A stretch of DNA of 64,000 bases, taken from the NCBI RefSeq assembly GCF_001704415.2, contig NC_030821.1, forward strand, positions 41,151,210 through 41,215,209. The letters run 5' to 3'. Shown here piece by piece: positions 54,071 through 64,000 of the stretch. Numbering within the stretch: position 1 is the stretch's first letter; every line of letters starts with the position of its first letter. The DNA comes from Capra hircus. Taxonomy: Eukaryota > Chordata > Mammalia > Artiodactyla > Bovidae. A model generated the notes under the pieces. That model was given only the letters and a program-made list of their open reading frames with translations. It was not told the DNA's origin and searched no databases. The position numbers and the translations under genes were made by a program.

Positions 54071-54357
54071 GAAGTAGCCAGGATCATTTCATGGTTTGGG
54101 GCAAAAGCAATTGGGAGAATGAGGTTGCTACTTACTGAAGTGCAGAACACTTTAGAAGGAGGGAAAGGGCAAAAGTCAGTTTTGGACACGTTACATCGGC
54201 GATAATAGTACTCATTAATCATAAGTGTTAAAAGAGTTACAGGAGAGAAGTCAGTAATATAGAATTTATTATTAGTGCAAAAAATTATACTATTACAATA
54301 AATAAATAATATAGAATAATATAAAATTTATGCTTAATAGTATTTAAGCATAAGTAG

Positions 54358-54543
54358 CAGTCCGTGGGGTCGCTGACTGAGCGACTTCACTTTCACTTTC
54401 ACTTTCATGCATCAGAGAAGGAAATGGCAACCCACTCCAGTGTTCTTGCCCGGAGAATCCCAGGGAAGGGAGAGTCTTGTGGGCTGCTGTCTATGGGGTC
54501 GCACAGAGTTGGACACGACTGAAGTGACTTAGCAGCAGCAGCA
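54358..54543 (+). repeat. BOV-A2 SINE
   Basis: 'cagtccgtggggtcgctgac', then 'tttcactttcatgcatcaga' and an end in 'gacttagcagcagcagcag'. Confidence 0.9.
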
Positions 54544-54694
54544 GGGTGAGATCACCAAGAGCATGTACTTGAGAAGGGAGGATAATAATAGGTTCAAGAA
54601 CTGAGCCCTGGGAACTTAAAGTTATAAATTCAAGAAATGTAAACAATAAATGAAATTGTGTTGTAGTTATAATCAAAGGAATCATTTTGCAACA

Positions 54695-55558
54695 TAGAAG
54701 AACCTTTGTGGATGATTTGCAAAAAGACTTGGCCCTATTTTGAGTAAAAATAAAATGACATGTTTGAAACTAGAAATTCACCAATAATCTCCATAAAGAA
54801 ATATAAAATACAAGTGTTATAAAATAAGACAGCTTAGTGATATAGAAAACAAGTGGAATTATCTAAATGCAAATTAACTCTTTAGTTTTAAAAACATTGA
54901 AATTTCTTTATGACCCTTTACAGTCGAACAGGAAAATAAAGTTCTCAAGAAATGATTGAAATAATATCAATAGTTCATGAGTTGATAGCAATAATGATAA
55001 AAACAGATTTTTATTTAAAAAATGAATCTGAATGAAAGAAAAGTGAGTTACAAAAAACCCTCTATTTTTATATAGTCCTATGTCAATTTCAGAAATAGAA
55101 CAATTCTTTCATCCCCAAGAAAAATACTACTTTAAACTCAGTACCAAGGAAACCAAATCATTTCCTTTTGTCTTCATGTACCAACACAGCTAAACTTACT
55201 TAATTCAAGAATCATAGTGGTGAAAGCCAGTCTTTAAAGAGATAGGAAGTATTGAGGAAGAATATTCAAGATGGAGGAGGAGGGGGAATTATATATCAAC
55301 ATAACAAAAAAAAATAGTAGAACAGATCATGGAGTAAAGGAGCAGGGAAGGAGAGAAAAGAAGTTGAGAAGGAGAAGAGATGGGATGCAGGGGGTCTTCA
55401 TTTCTGTGGATCCCACTTCTCAACCTTAGATTGATATTGAAAGGAGTGATTATAAAATTACCCAAACATGGGAATCCTAGAGTCAACCTAAAGAATCATA
55501 AACACTTTAGAGAACTCCTTTGTGTCCACCATAGAACCATTGCTAAGGAGTAGAAATG
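54695..55558. other. Unrecognised AT-rich DNA
   Basis: No gene or repeat is recognised. A purine-rich patch lies at about 55265-55395. Confidence 0.35.
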
Positions 55559-55561
55559 GCC

Positions 55562-55763
55562 AAGCGTATGTGCGTGCTAAGTCCATTCAGTGGATTGTAT
55601 CCTGCCAGGTTCTGCTGTCCATGGGATTTCCCAGACAAGAATACTGGAGCTGCTTGCCATGCCCTCCTCCAGGGGATCTTCCCCAACCAAGAATCAAACC
55701 AACATCTCTTATGTCTCCTGTATTGGCAGGCTAGTTCTTTATCATTAGTGCTAACTAGGAAGC
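55562..55763 (-). repeat. Bov-tA SINE, antisense, diverged
   Basis: 'gtatgtgcgtgctaagtcca' through 'cattagtgctaactaggaagcc'. Confidence 0.85.
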
Positions 55764-55964
55764 CACAGAAACGACTAAGATAGGTAACTAAATATGTGGA
55801 CTGAGTCAGTTTTCTATTTTTTGTGACAGTATTAAAAATACTTATTTTAGGACCCAAAGTAAGTGTTGGCATTTATGTGACAGCCAGGCAGACCCACTCA
55901 ACTGTCTTTCTGTGCACTGCCATGCTGTTTATTTTTAAACATTTATTTTGATGTTCTATACCAT

Positions 55965-56235
55965 TTTTATATTTAAAAAAAATTTTATTGGAGTACAGTT
56001 GATTTACAGTGCTGTTAGTTTCAGGTATACGGCAAAGTGAGTCAGTCATATAACACAAATATCCACTTTTTTTAAGGTCATTTTCCCATTAAGTCATTAC
56101 AGAATTCTGAGCTCCCTGTGCTATACAGTAGGTCCTTATTAGTTATCTATTTTATATATGATAGCGGGTATATATGAATCCCAATATCCCTGTTTATCCC
56201 TCTCTACCCCTCACTTTCCCCCTTGGTAACCATAA
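55965..56235 (-). repeat. Older ruminant L1 3' UTR, antisense
   Basis: 'ttttattggagtacagttga' (55983), 'gttagtttcaggtatacggc' (56013) and 'gctatacagtaggtccttat' (56120) are the usual reverse-strand L1 3' end of cetartiodactyls. Confidence 0.7.
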
Positions 56236-56765
56236 ATTTGTTGTTTTACATCTGTGAGAGTTGCCAATTTTCTACACCTACTTGCACAACATCGAAATCC
56301 ATAAGTGTTCAATTCTGCAACAGCAAGTGCTGCTTCATTGTGAAGAGGGCCATGGAGAGAAGTAAAAAAAAAAAAAAAAAAAAATGCTTGATGTCAGAGT
56401 CATTCTCATAGGACTGGGAGAATGAGGGAGAGACAAATTAAGGTCTCATTAAGCAAAGAGGATCCAGTTGACCGAGGCAAGCTTGTAAGTCACTGGAAGC
56501 CGACCTAAGGACTTGAGCCACAGCCTGACTACCACACCAGACCACTACACCTGGAGGATATGATGCTTTTCCTAGTATGCAACATCCTCTGACAAAGTAA
56601 AACTGCAGTGATCACCAGAAGATACTATTTTAAACTAGGCAAAAATGGAAACTGAGTTCTTTGAAAACTGGAATATTCTTCTCTACCCAGAAGAACAGAA
56701 CCCTGAAAGTTAATCAGATATGTAGAAAATTTTGGAAAGTATTACATTTTTTAATAAAATTTTCA
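56236..56765. other. Unrecognised DNA with an A run
   Basis: About 18 A bases lie at 56366-56384. No parent transcript is recognised, so I do not call a processed pseudogene. Confidence 0.35.
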
Positions 56766-56767
56766 AT

Positions 56768-56960
56768 AAAGAGTGCAGACTGTTTGCAACTCCATGTACT
56801 GTAGCCCGTCTGGCTCCTCAGTTCATGGAATTCTCCAGGCAAAAATACTGGAGTGGGTTGCCATTTCCTTCTCCAGGGGATCTTACCGACCCAGTGAGCA
56901 AACCCGGGTATCATGCATTGCAGGCAGATTCTTTACCATCTGAGCCACAGGGAAGCCCAA
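56768..56960 (-). repeat. Bov-tA SINE, antisense
   Basis: 'aagagtgcagactgtttgca' through 'catctgagccacagggaagccc'. Confidence 0.9.
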
Positions 56961-57129
56961 TAGAGGGTTCATGGAGTCCTAATTCAATTAGAACTATTTA
57001 TTCAAGAAATAATTTAGCATTATCAAAGGGCTGGGAATAAGAATAAAAATATTGTTTTTTGGGTTTTTTTTTCCCCCTCCCATTTTTCTACATTGACTTA
57101 CTGCTAGTTACTTGGGGTTTGGTCCAGTA

Positions 57130-57308
57130 TTTCATTCACTGTAGCCCTCAGGTTCCTCTGTCCATGGGGTTCCCCAGGCAAGGATACTGGAATGGGTTGC
57201 CATTTCCTCCTCCAGGGAATCTTCTGACCCAGGGATCAAACCTGTGTCTCTTATGTCTCCTGGTTTTGCAGGCGGGTTCTTTACCACTAGCGCCACCTGG
57301 GGAGCCCT
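57130..57308 (-). repeat. Bov-tA SINE, antisense
   Basis: 'tcattcactgtagccctcag' through 'ctagcgccacctggggagccc'. The first bases of its far end are missing. Confidence 0.88.
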
Positions 57309-57309
57309 A

Positions 57310-58082
57310 AAATATTTCATTGATAGTGGTGAAAAAGAAATTTAGAAGCAAAAAAAAAAAAAGGGGGGGGTGCACATTTGCAGATGTTTTGCACGGCTAA
57401 GCCCTATTCTGAGTCTCATCTTCAGAATTAAGAGTGTGTGCTGAAAGGTAGACATTCTAAATACCAAAATAAAGATGGGATCTCTCTTTAATTTTTAATC
57501 CTTAATTTGGCAAGCCTTATGGGTAGCTAACAGGAAGAATCTGCATTGTTTCTGTAAAGAATCACTTTTCCACAGCAATAGACACACTTAACTAGTCCAC
57601 TGTGTTTTCTGAATAGGAGAAATCCACACATACCACTATTATGAATAGTACATTTACTTTTCTCAAATTAATCTCTCCTTCTAATCACCATGGAGCTTGT
57701 TTTGAATATTGCCAGCCCTTACTTCTTCACCTCTCACTGATAACTGAACTTACTTCAATGTGCTTGTGTGCTATTATATTGAAGATACTTTCACTAAGGT
57801 TACCCGTAAGCTTGCAATTCACAAATCCACTGAGTATTTTTCAGATCTTATCTTACATGTCTATCCAGTATTTGTAATCATTCTTATATATTTTTTTCAG
57901 AGCTATGACATGTCTAATTCTTATCTCCAAATGTATAAATATAAGTGCAAACATTAATAAATGCTTTCTTCATAGAAACCCATGTTTGGAGAACTCACAT
58001 CATGACTGCACTATATGCCAATCTCTGTATATGCCACTTTCTTTATGCTGCTCATCAAGAAATTACTGTGAGGTTTTAGGGA
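57310..58082. other. Unrecognised DNA with A/G run
   Basis: A run of A then G lies at 57350-57371. No gene or repeat is recognised. Confidence 0.35.
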
Positions 58083-58083
58083 A

Positions 58084-58217
58084 AAAGTAAAAGTGTTAGT
58101 TGCTCAGTTGTATCTGACTGTTTGTGACCCCATGGACTGTAGCCTGCCAGGCTCTTCTGTCCATGGCATTCTCCAGGCAAGAATACTGAAGTGGGTTGCT
58201 GTTCCCTTCTCTGGGGA
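58084..58217 (-). repeat. Bov-tA SINE, antisense, partial
   Basis: 'aaagtaaaagtgttagttgc' through 'gttcccttctctgggga'; about 60% of the element. Confidence 0.88.
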
Positions 58218-58289
58218 GAGGGTGGGGTCCTATTTCCCCAAGATTGAGAGAGATTCATACTTGGTAAAAATCTCAGATCAGTTGTGTAA

Positions 58290-58545
58290 ACTTTGATAAA
58301 TTACTTGACATGTATTAACCTGTTATTTCATTTGAAAAATATGAGTATTAATAGCAATAATAACTGCAATGAGTTGAGATCTGTCTGTTTTAGGCAGGAT
58401 GTGCTAGTGCTTTCTCTATATTCTGTCTTAATTCTCAAAGCAAATCCATAACTAATGTGTCATTAAAATCTCTCTCATATTTAGAAAGTGAATTTTAAAT
58501 ACTTTGAAGGACTTGCTGTAGGGCACAAAACCAGAAGGTGAGAGA
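58290..58545 (+). repeat. Possible MIR, strongly diverged
   Basis: 'ttacttgacatgtattaacc', 'aaaatatgagtattaatagc' and 'gacttgctgtagggcacaaa' are in MIR order, but the match is weak. Confidence 0.35.
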
Positions 58546-59504
58546 GCAGAGAATCCACCCCTTGTCTATTTACTCAAAAACCTCACAGCATTGTCACACC
58601 CAGCACATCCTTGTCCACTTGATAAATCATATCTGAAACAATAAAATTGCTGAACAAAACTTCAAAATGTAAATCTTCCTTAATACATATTTTGTGCAGC
58701 AGGACTGATGAAAATATGTGCTAACCAAGAATGAAAATTATGAGCCAGCTCATTTATTTGCTTAAAGAGAGAGACAGAGGGAGCAGCTAGCCTACACAAA
58801 GAGAACATGGGAATATTCACAAATGGATTAAAATGCACAGATAAAGAACCAAAAATGAAATGAAAGGAAAGCAGCATCCAGGAAGATTCAAAGAATCTCC
58901 CAGTGTGACTCAGTCTGAAATAGCTTCAAAAGTTTCAGTCAGCTTGAATACACAGGCCAGCTAAGGGTGAGCTGTTGCTCTTGAATAATTATTTCCATTC
59001 CTACTTTTTTGATACAGAAACCAAAATAGTGATAAGATGTCTCTGACTTTATCATATGAATGTCAGCATTAGCCTCCTTACATTGTTGAAGAAATTGTAT
59101 TTCAAAAATAAGCCTATTTGTGGAACAAACACCAAGGAAATAAATTCCTTTATAATAAAATTGTTGTAGCATTAAATATGCATTCTGTTGGATTATAAAA
59201 TACTAGCAGATAAGCACAATACATTTTCCAGTTCATTTACTTTTCTCAAATCTTCCCATATAAGTCATATAGGTTTTACTAGCAAAAGCACAGGACAAAT
59301 AAAATGACAATTTACCACTAGATCCCACAAATAAGTGAAATAATGATTTTTTTCTAAGACTGGTTAAATGAGCTAAATACATTTTAGATCATGATAATGA
59401 ATTTAAGACATGTTAAATGATGTTATTAGTTACATGAACTAACAAGAATTCAAGTTTTTAAACAGGATTCATATAATCTCACTATATTACTACGTAAATT
59501 TTGT
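58546..59504. other. Unrecognised AT-rich DNA
   Basis: No gene or repeat is recognised; the 77-codon minus-strand frame at 58939-59172 shows no known motif. Confidence 0.35.
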
Positions 59505-59668
59505 GAAATGGGTTTCTCAGGTGGCTCAGTGGTAAAGAATTTGCCTGCAGAGCAAGAGACCTAGGTTCCATGTCTGGGTTGGGAAGAACCCCTGAAGGAG
59601 GAAATGGAAACCCACTCCACTATTTTTGCCTGAAAAATCCCATGGACAGAGGAGCCTGGTGGGCTTGA
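59505..59668 (+). repeat. Bov-tA SINE, 3'-truncated
   Basis: 'atgggtttctcaggtggctc' through 'acagaggagcctggtgggctt'. Confidence 0.9.
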
Positions 59669-59943
59669 GCACAAAAACTTGTGCAATGGTAGCTATTGTT
59701 GAATATAAGTGATCAAAAGCTGATGTGTTTTGGTCAAATTTCTGAATTCTGGTTTTATCTCTTAAAACTTTTTCCCCATCCTTTGTATTTTCCCTGGAAT
59801 TTGGACCTAAAATTCCTCCTAGGATGGATTCATTCCTCTAATTTTGTTTTTTTCCAATATTTAGGGTGGGAATCATCTGCTCCCTTTTGTTCTGAAGCGG
59901 AAATCATAATCCATATTATCTCATAGCTTTACTTTATACACGC

Positions 59944-60154
59944 TGTGCTGTGCTGTCACTTCGGTTGTGTCCGACTCTTTGCCACCCTGTGGAGTGTGAG
60001 CCTGTCAGGCTCCTCTGTCCATGAATTTTACAGGCAAGAATACTGGAGTGGGGTGCCATGCCCTCCTCCAGGGGATCTTCCTGACCCAGGGATAAAACCT
60101 GTGGCTCCTGCATTGCAGGCAGATTCTTTACTGCTAAGCCACCAGCGAAGCCCC
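59944..60154 (-). repeat. Bov-tA SINE, antisense
   Basis: 'tgtgctgtgctgtcacttcg' through 'gctaagccaccagcgaagcccc', full length. Confidence 0.92.
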
Positions 60155-60274
60155 ACCTTTTTACATAATACTATAGAAATAAAGGCAACATTAAAAAAAC
60201 AGTAAGATAAAGGTGTGTACTTGTTGATCCTAAACTCCTTAACTATCCTTTTTTTCCTATTCATCCCTACTGTT

Positions 60275-61415
60275 ATATTTAAAATGGATAATCAACAAGG
60301 TCCTACTGTACAGCACATGGAACTTTGCTCAGTGTTATGTGGCAACCTGGATGGGAAGGCAGTTTGGGGGAAAATGAATACATGTACATGCATGACTGAA
60401 TCCTTTGCTATGTCAGCATTGCTGGCCATCTATACTCCAGTATAAAATAGAATGTTTAAAAACTAAGAAAATCTACAATAACTTTTTCTGACTTACTTCA
60501 CTCTGTATAACAGGTTCTAGGTTCATCTATCTCACTAGAACTGACTCAAATTCACTTTTTTTTAATTGCTGAGCAATATTCCATTGTATATATGTACTGC
60601 ATACTCTTTATCCATTCATCTGTCAGTGGACATTTAGATTGCTTCCATGTCCTAGCTTTTGTAAATAGTTCTACAATGAACATTGGGATATATGTGTCTT
60701 TTGTAATTGTGGCTTACTCCGAGTACATAGAAACCAACACAACATTGTAAAGCAATTTTCCTCCAAAAAATATTTTAAAAAATATATAAATGGAAAAAAG
60801 AAAATTGAACCAGTCATGCACACTTGAAATAAATCTTCCTTGGACATTGTTAAAAGAAATAGCTAATCAAAGATGTGCAGTCTGTATTTAATACATGTAA
60901 ATCACATAAATAAAACAATATATATGCTGTGAAAAAATAAAAGAAAAAATGCAGAAAGAAAAAGGTAAATTTAGAAGTGAGGTGGATGAACCTAGAACCT
61001 GATATACAGAGTGAAGTAAGTCGGAAAGAGAAAAACAAATTTTGTGTATTAATGCATATATATAGAATCTAGAAAAATAGTACTGATGAACCAATTTGCA
61101 GGCAAGGAATAGGAACGCAGATGCAAAGAACAGACTTGAGGACACAGTGGTGGAAAGAGTGGGATGGATTGAGAGAGTAGCATTGAAATGCATACATCAT
61201 CATGTGTAAATTAGACAGGTTAGTGAAAAGTTGCTTTATAAAACTCAGCTCAGTCTGGTGTTCTCTGATGACCTAGAGGGGTGGAATGGGAAAGTGGGAA
61301 GGAGGCTCAAGAGAGAGATATATTTATACTTATAGCTGATTCAAGTTGTTGTACAGCAGAAACTAACACAACATTGTAAAGCCATTGCCTTCCAATTAAA
61401 AATAAAAGAGAAAAT
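60275..61415 (+). repeat. Older ruminant L1 3' end(s), rearranged
   Basis: Three blocks: 60275-60470 in sense ('caacaaggtcctactgtaca'), 60485-60715 in antisense ('gctgagcaatattccattgt', 'tttatccattcatctgtcag'), and 60720-60800 plus 60985-61415 in sense again ('ccaacacaacattgtaaagc', 'aaactaacacaacattgtaa'). More than one copy may be present. The flip of the middle block suggests an inversion during insertion. Confidence 0.6.
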
Positions 61416-61419
61416 AAGT

Positions 61420-62158
61420 GAAATTAAATTTTTAAGCATTAAAAACAAAGTGTATTACAGCTTAAATTCAAAAACCGACGTGCACAAATGCAAGATATGA
61501 AAGAAGAGTCATGTAACTGTAGATTTTTGAAAATAATAGATTGTGAAATAAAAATAGTGTGAACAATCTTGAAGAAATGAGTGATTTTCTAGCTAAATAT
61601 AAACCTTCAAAATTGATTCAAAAAATGTGAAATTTTCAAACCCATGTAACAATAGAAGGAAGGAAAATGGATGCTCAGATGATGATCAACAAAATTCACA
61701 AATCCCAAAGGTTTTAAAGCATTTGTTTCTCATGCTATATAAATTATTTTAAAGCATAAGGAAGATGGAAAGCCACCAAATTTACTTAATGATAGTATAA
61801 ATTAATAAACATTCTTGAAAAAGGAGTAAAAAACAAAACTTTCTGATTATCTGTTTGGGATCTGTGGGAAGTGGATACCAATAAGGGCAAGATATTAACA
61901 AGGGAAACATCTCTGAAAGAGAAAGGGGAACAGGTATTCAGGGAAACTCTTCAGACCAGGACAGCAGCACGACAACTGTAGAAGGACAGGGGGAATAAGA
62001 GAAAGATGAAGGAGAAAGATCCTAAGTGGTGCAGGTCTGATAAAGTTTCATCCAGTTCAATCAGAAGCTCCAACATGAAGAATGATTACAGAAAAATGTG
62101 CAGTTGGTATGATTTATAGCCATGAGGAGACCTAGAAGAGAAAAGCAGAGCCAGAGGA
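61420..62158. other. Unrecognised DNA
   Basis: No gene or repeat is recognised. It lies between two L1 3' ends and may be old L1 too decayed to see. Confidence 0.3.
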
Positions 62159-62159
62159 A

Positions 62160-62560
62160 AGGGAAGGAAGAAGGAGGTGCAAGAGAAAACAAATAGTATA
62201 TATTAACACATATGTATGGAATCTGGAAAATTGGTACAGATAAACCTGTTTGTAGGGCAAGAAGAAAGATGCAGAGAACTGATATGTGAACATGGGGTTG
62301 GGGTGAAGTGGAGGTTGAGATGAATTGGAGAGTAGCATTGACATGTATACACTCCCATGTGTGAAATAGCTAGCTAGCAGGAAGGCAGCTCTCTATATAC
62401 ACCAGGGAGCTCAGCTCCCTGCTCTGTGATGACCTAGCGGGTGGGACTGGGAAGGGAGGAGGGAGGCTTAGAGAGAAGTGTTATAGCTGGCTCACTTCAT
62501 TATACAGTAGAAACTAACATGATATTGTAAAGCAATTATACGTCAGTGATATATATAAAT
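62160..62560 (+). repeat. Older ruminant L1 3' UTR, sense
   Basis: 'attaacacatatgtatggaa' (62202), 'ctctgtgatgacctagcggg' (62423) and 'aactaacatgatattgtaaagcaatt' (62512-62537) parallel the block at 61035-61390. Confidence 0.7.
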
Positions 62561-62597
62561 AAAAAGGGAGTGCAAGAAAGGTAAGTGGGGACAAAGG

Positions 62598-64000
62598 AAG
62601 TTCAGTTCAGTTCAGTCGCTCAGTCCTGTCCGACTCCTTGTGACCCCATGAATCGCAGCACACCAGGCCTCTCTGTCCATCACCAACTCCCAGAGTTCAC
62701 TCAGACTCACGTCCATCGAGTCGGTGATGCCATCCAGCCATCTCACCCTCGGTCGTCCCCTTCCCCTCCTGCCCCCAATCCCTCCCAGCATCAGTGTCTT
62801 TTCCAGTGAGTCAACACTTCGCATGAGGTGGCCAAAGTATTGGAGTTTCAGCGTCAGCATCATTCCCTCCAAAGAAATCCCAGGGCTGATCTCCTTCAGA
62901 ATGGACTGGTTGAATCTCCTTGCAGTCCAAGGGACTCTCAAGAGTCTTCTCCAACACCACAGTTCAAAAGCATCAGTTCTTCAGCACTCAGCTTTCTTTA
63001 CAGTCCAACTCTCAAACCATAGCCTTGACTAGACGGACCTTTGTTGGCAAAGTAATGTTTCTGCTTTTCAATATGCCATCTAGGTTGGTCATAACTTTTC
63101 TTCCAAGGAGTAAGCGTCTTTTGATTTCATGGCTGCAATCACCACCTGCAGTGATTTTGGAGCCCCCCAAAATAAAGTCTGACACTGTTTCCACTCTTTC
63201 CCCATCTATTTCCTATGAAGTGATGGGACCGGATGCCATGATCTTCGTTTTCTGAATGTTGAGCTGTAAGCCAACTTTTTCACTCTCCACTTTCACTTTC
63301 ATCAAGAAGCTTTTTAGTTCCTCTTCACTTTCTGCCATAAGGATGGTGTTATCTGCATAGCTGAGGTTATTGATATTTCTCCCAGCAATCTTGATTCCAG
63401 CTTGTGTTTCTTCCAGTCCAACGTTTCTCATGATGTACTCTGCATATAAGTTAAATAAGCAGGGTGACAATATACAGCCTTGACGTACTCCTTTTCCTAT
63501 TTGAAACCAGTCTGTTGTGCCATTGTCCAGTTCTAACTGTTGCTTCCTGACCTGCAGACAGATTTCTCTAGAGGCAGGTCAGGTGGTCTGGTATTCTCAT
63601 CTCTTTCAGAATTTTCCACAGTTTCTTGTGATCCACACAGTCAAAGGCTTTGGCATAGTCAATAAAGCAGAAATAGATGTTTTTCTGGAACTCTGTTGCT
63701 TTTTCCATGATCCAGCTGATGTTGCCAATTTAATCTCTGGTTCCTCTGCCTTTTATAAAACCAGCTTGAACATCTGGAAGTTCATGGTTCACGTATTGCT
63801 GAAGCCTGGCTTGGAGAATTTTGAGCATTACTTTACTATCATGAGAGATGAGTGCAATTGTGTGGTAGTTTGAGCATTCTTTGGCATTGCCTTTCTTTGG
63901 GATTGGAATGAAAACTGAAATTTTCCAATTCTGTGGCCACTGCTGAGTTTTCCAAATTTGCTGGCATATTGACTGCAGCACTTTCAAAGCATCATCTTTC
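62598..64000 (-). mobile_element. BovB LINE, antisense, continuing past the window edge
   Basis: It runs from the tail at 62598 ('gttcagttcagttcagtcgc') through the C-terminal and RT regions to the end of the window, where it is still in the RT finger region. Little diverged. Its full length cannot be judged. Confidence 0.93.
62612..63987 (-). pseudogene. BovB reverse-transcriptase remnant (partial at window edge)
   Basis: Pieces: 63987-63730 (finger region, 'HELPDVQAGFIKGRGTRD'), 63470-63213 (motif B start 'MSPCLFNLYAEYIMRN' and the catalytic region), 63194-63012, and 62941-62612 (C-terminus, 'LQYFGHLMRSVDSLEKTLML'). The catalytic box reads 'YADNTILMAE' (about 63357-63328): the second aspartate is asparagine, as in the copy at 49529-50453. 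A stop near 63729 and frameshifts near 63580 and 63010 break it. Confidence 0.86.

Larger units (their letters stand above)
53275..54690 (-). repeat. L2 LINE, antisense, long copy split by a SINE
   Basis: 'attcatttactgaattattc' (53281), 'gcagtggaaaaatataggcc' (53361), 'aaaatccctgccctaaagga' (53381) and 'gagaaggtcacatttaatta' (53598) follow the L2 3' region in reverse. The match continues to 'gagatcaccaagagcatgta' and 'aactgagccctgggaactta' (54548-54619). A BOV-A2 sits inside at 54358-54543. Heavily diverged, no open frame. Confidence 0.6.

Noticed and set aside
56366..56384. A run after 'agagggccatggagagaagt', a possible processed pseudogene tail
   Set aside because: No upstream sequence recognisable as a known mRNA and no flanking duplication seen.
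1..64000. Search for tRNA, rRNA, CRISPR, bacterial operons or plasmid-like features
   Set aside because: The window is plainly mammalian. The tRNA-like parts are SINE heads, and the short tandem tracts are microsatellites.

Overview
This window is an AT-rich, gene-poor stretch of a ruminant nuclear genome, most likely a bovid. The call rests on the repeats: BovB (RTE-type LINE) copies with their ACTGAACTGA-type tails, dozens of Bov-tA/BOV-A2 SINEs built around a 'gactgaagtgacttagcagcagcag' type end, and a bovine-type L1 with its characteristic 3' UTR. I found no host protein-coding exon, no tRNA or rRNA gene and no CRISPR. All long reading frames belong to retroelements.

Layout. 1-5500: an antisense L2 split by a BovB tail, a Bov-tA, and an old antisense L1. 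5500-9400: two opposed BovB copies; the second (7252-9380, + strand) keeps most of its reverse transcriptase. 9400-16700: an unclassified repeat, a MaLR-type LTR carrying two SINEs, a probable solo LTR split by a BovB tail, and an internally deleted BovB that keeps endonuclease sequence. 17400-19020: a 5'-truncated, fairly young L1 with a perfect 14-base target duplication. 19000-24950: mostly ancient repeats (MIR, MaLR-like LTR) and unrecognised AT-rich DNA. 25200-40390: the densest part, with four minus-strand BovB copies, one of them holding a near full-length class I (gammaretrovirus-like) provirus at 29266-35934. 40400-53270: mainly unrecognised DNA with scattered SINEs, a short L1 tail and a BovB that splits a SINE. 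53270-64000: an antisense L2, more SINEs, older L1 3' ends (one rearranged) and a BovB running off the right edge.

The main finding is a three-level nest: an old antisense L1 (26780-27243 and 36029-37112) interrupted by a BovB (27244-29265 and 35935-36035), which is interrupted by the provirus. The provirus lies on the minus strand. It has two LTRs of 456 and 458 bases, a 4-base CCTT target duplication, a decayed proline-tRNA primer site, a polypurine tract, gag, pro and pol remnants, and an env reduced to its two ends. The LTRs differ at about 25 positions plus one 2-base indel by eye, so the insertion is old and fixed-looking. Reverse transcriptase and the integrase core are still open over long stretches, but gag, the protease/RT junction, RNase H and env are broken, so this copy cannot make a complete virus.

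Nothing here works as a pathway. The window is a record of successive retrotransposition. No new biological system is supported; the points worth following up are junctions, chimeric insertions and the pattern of damage in the provirus.
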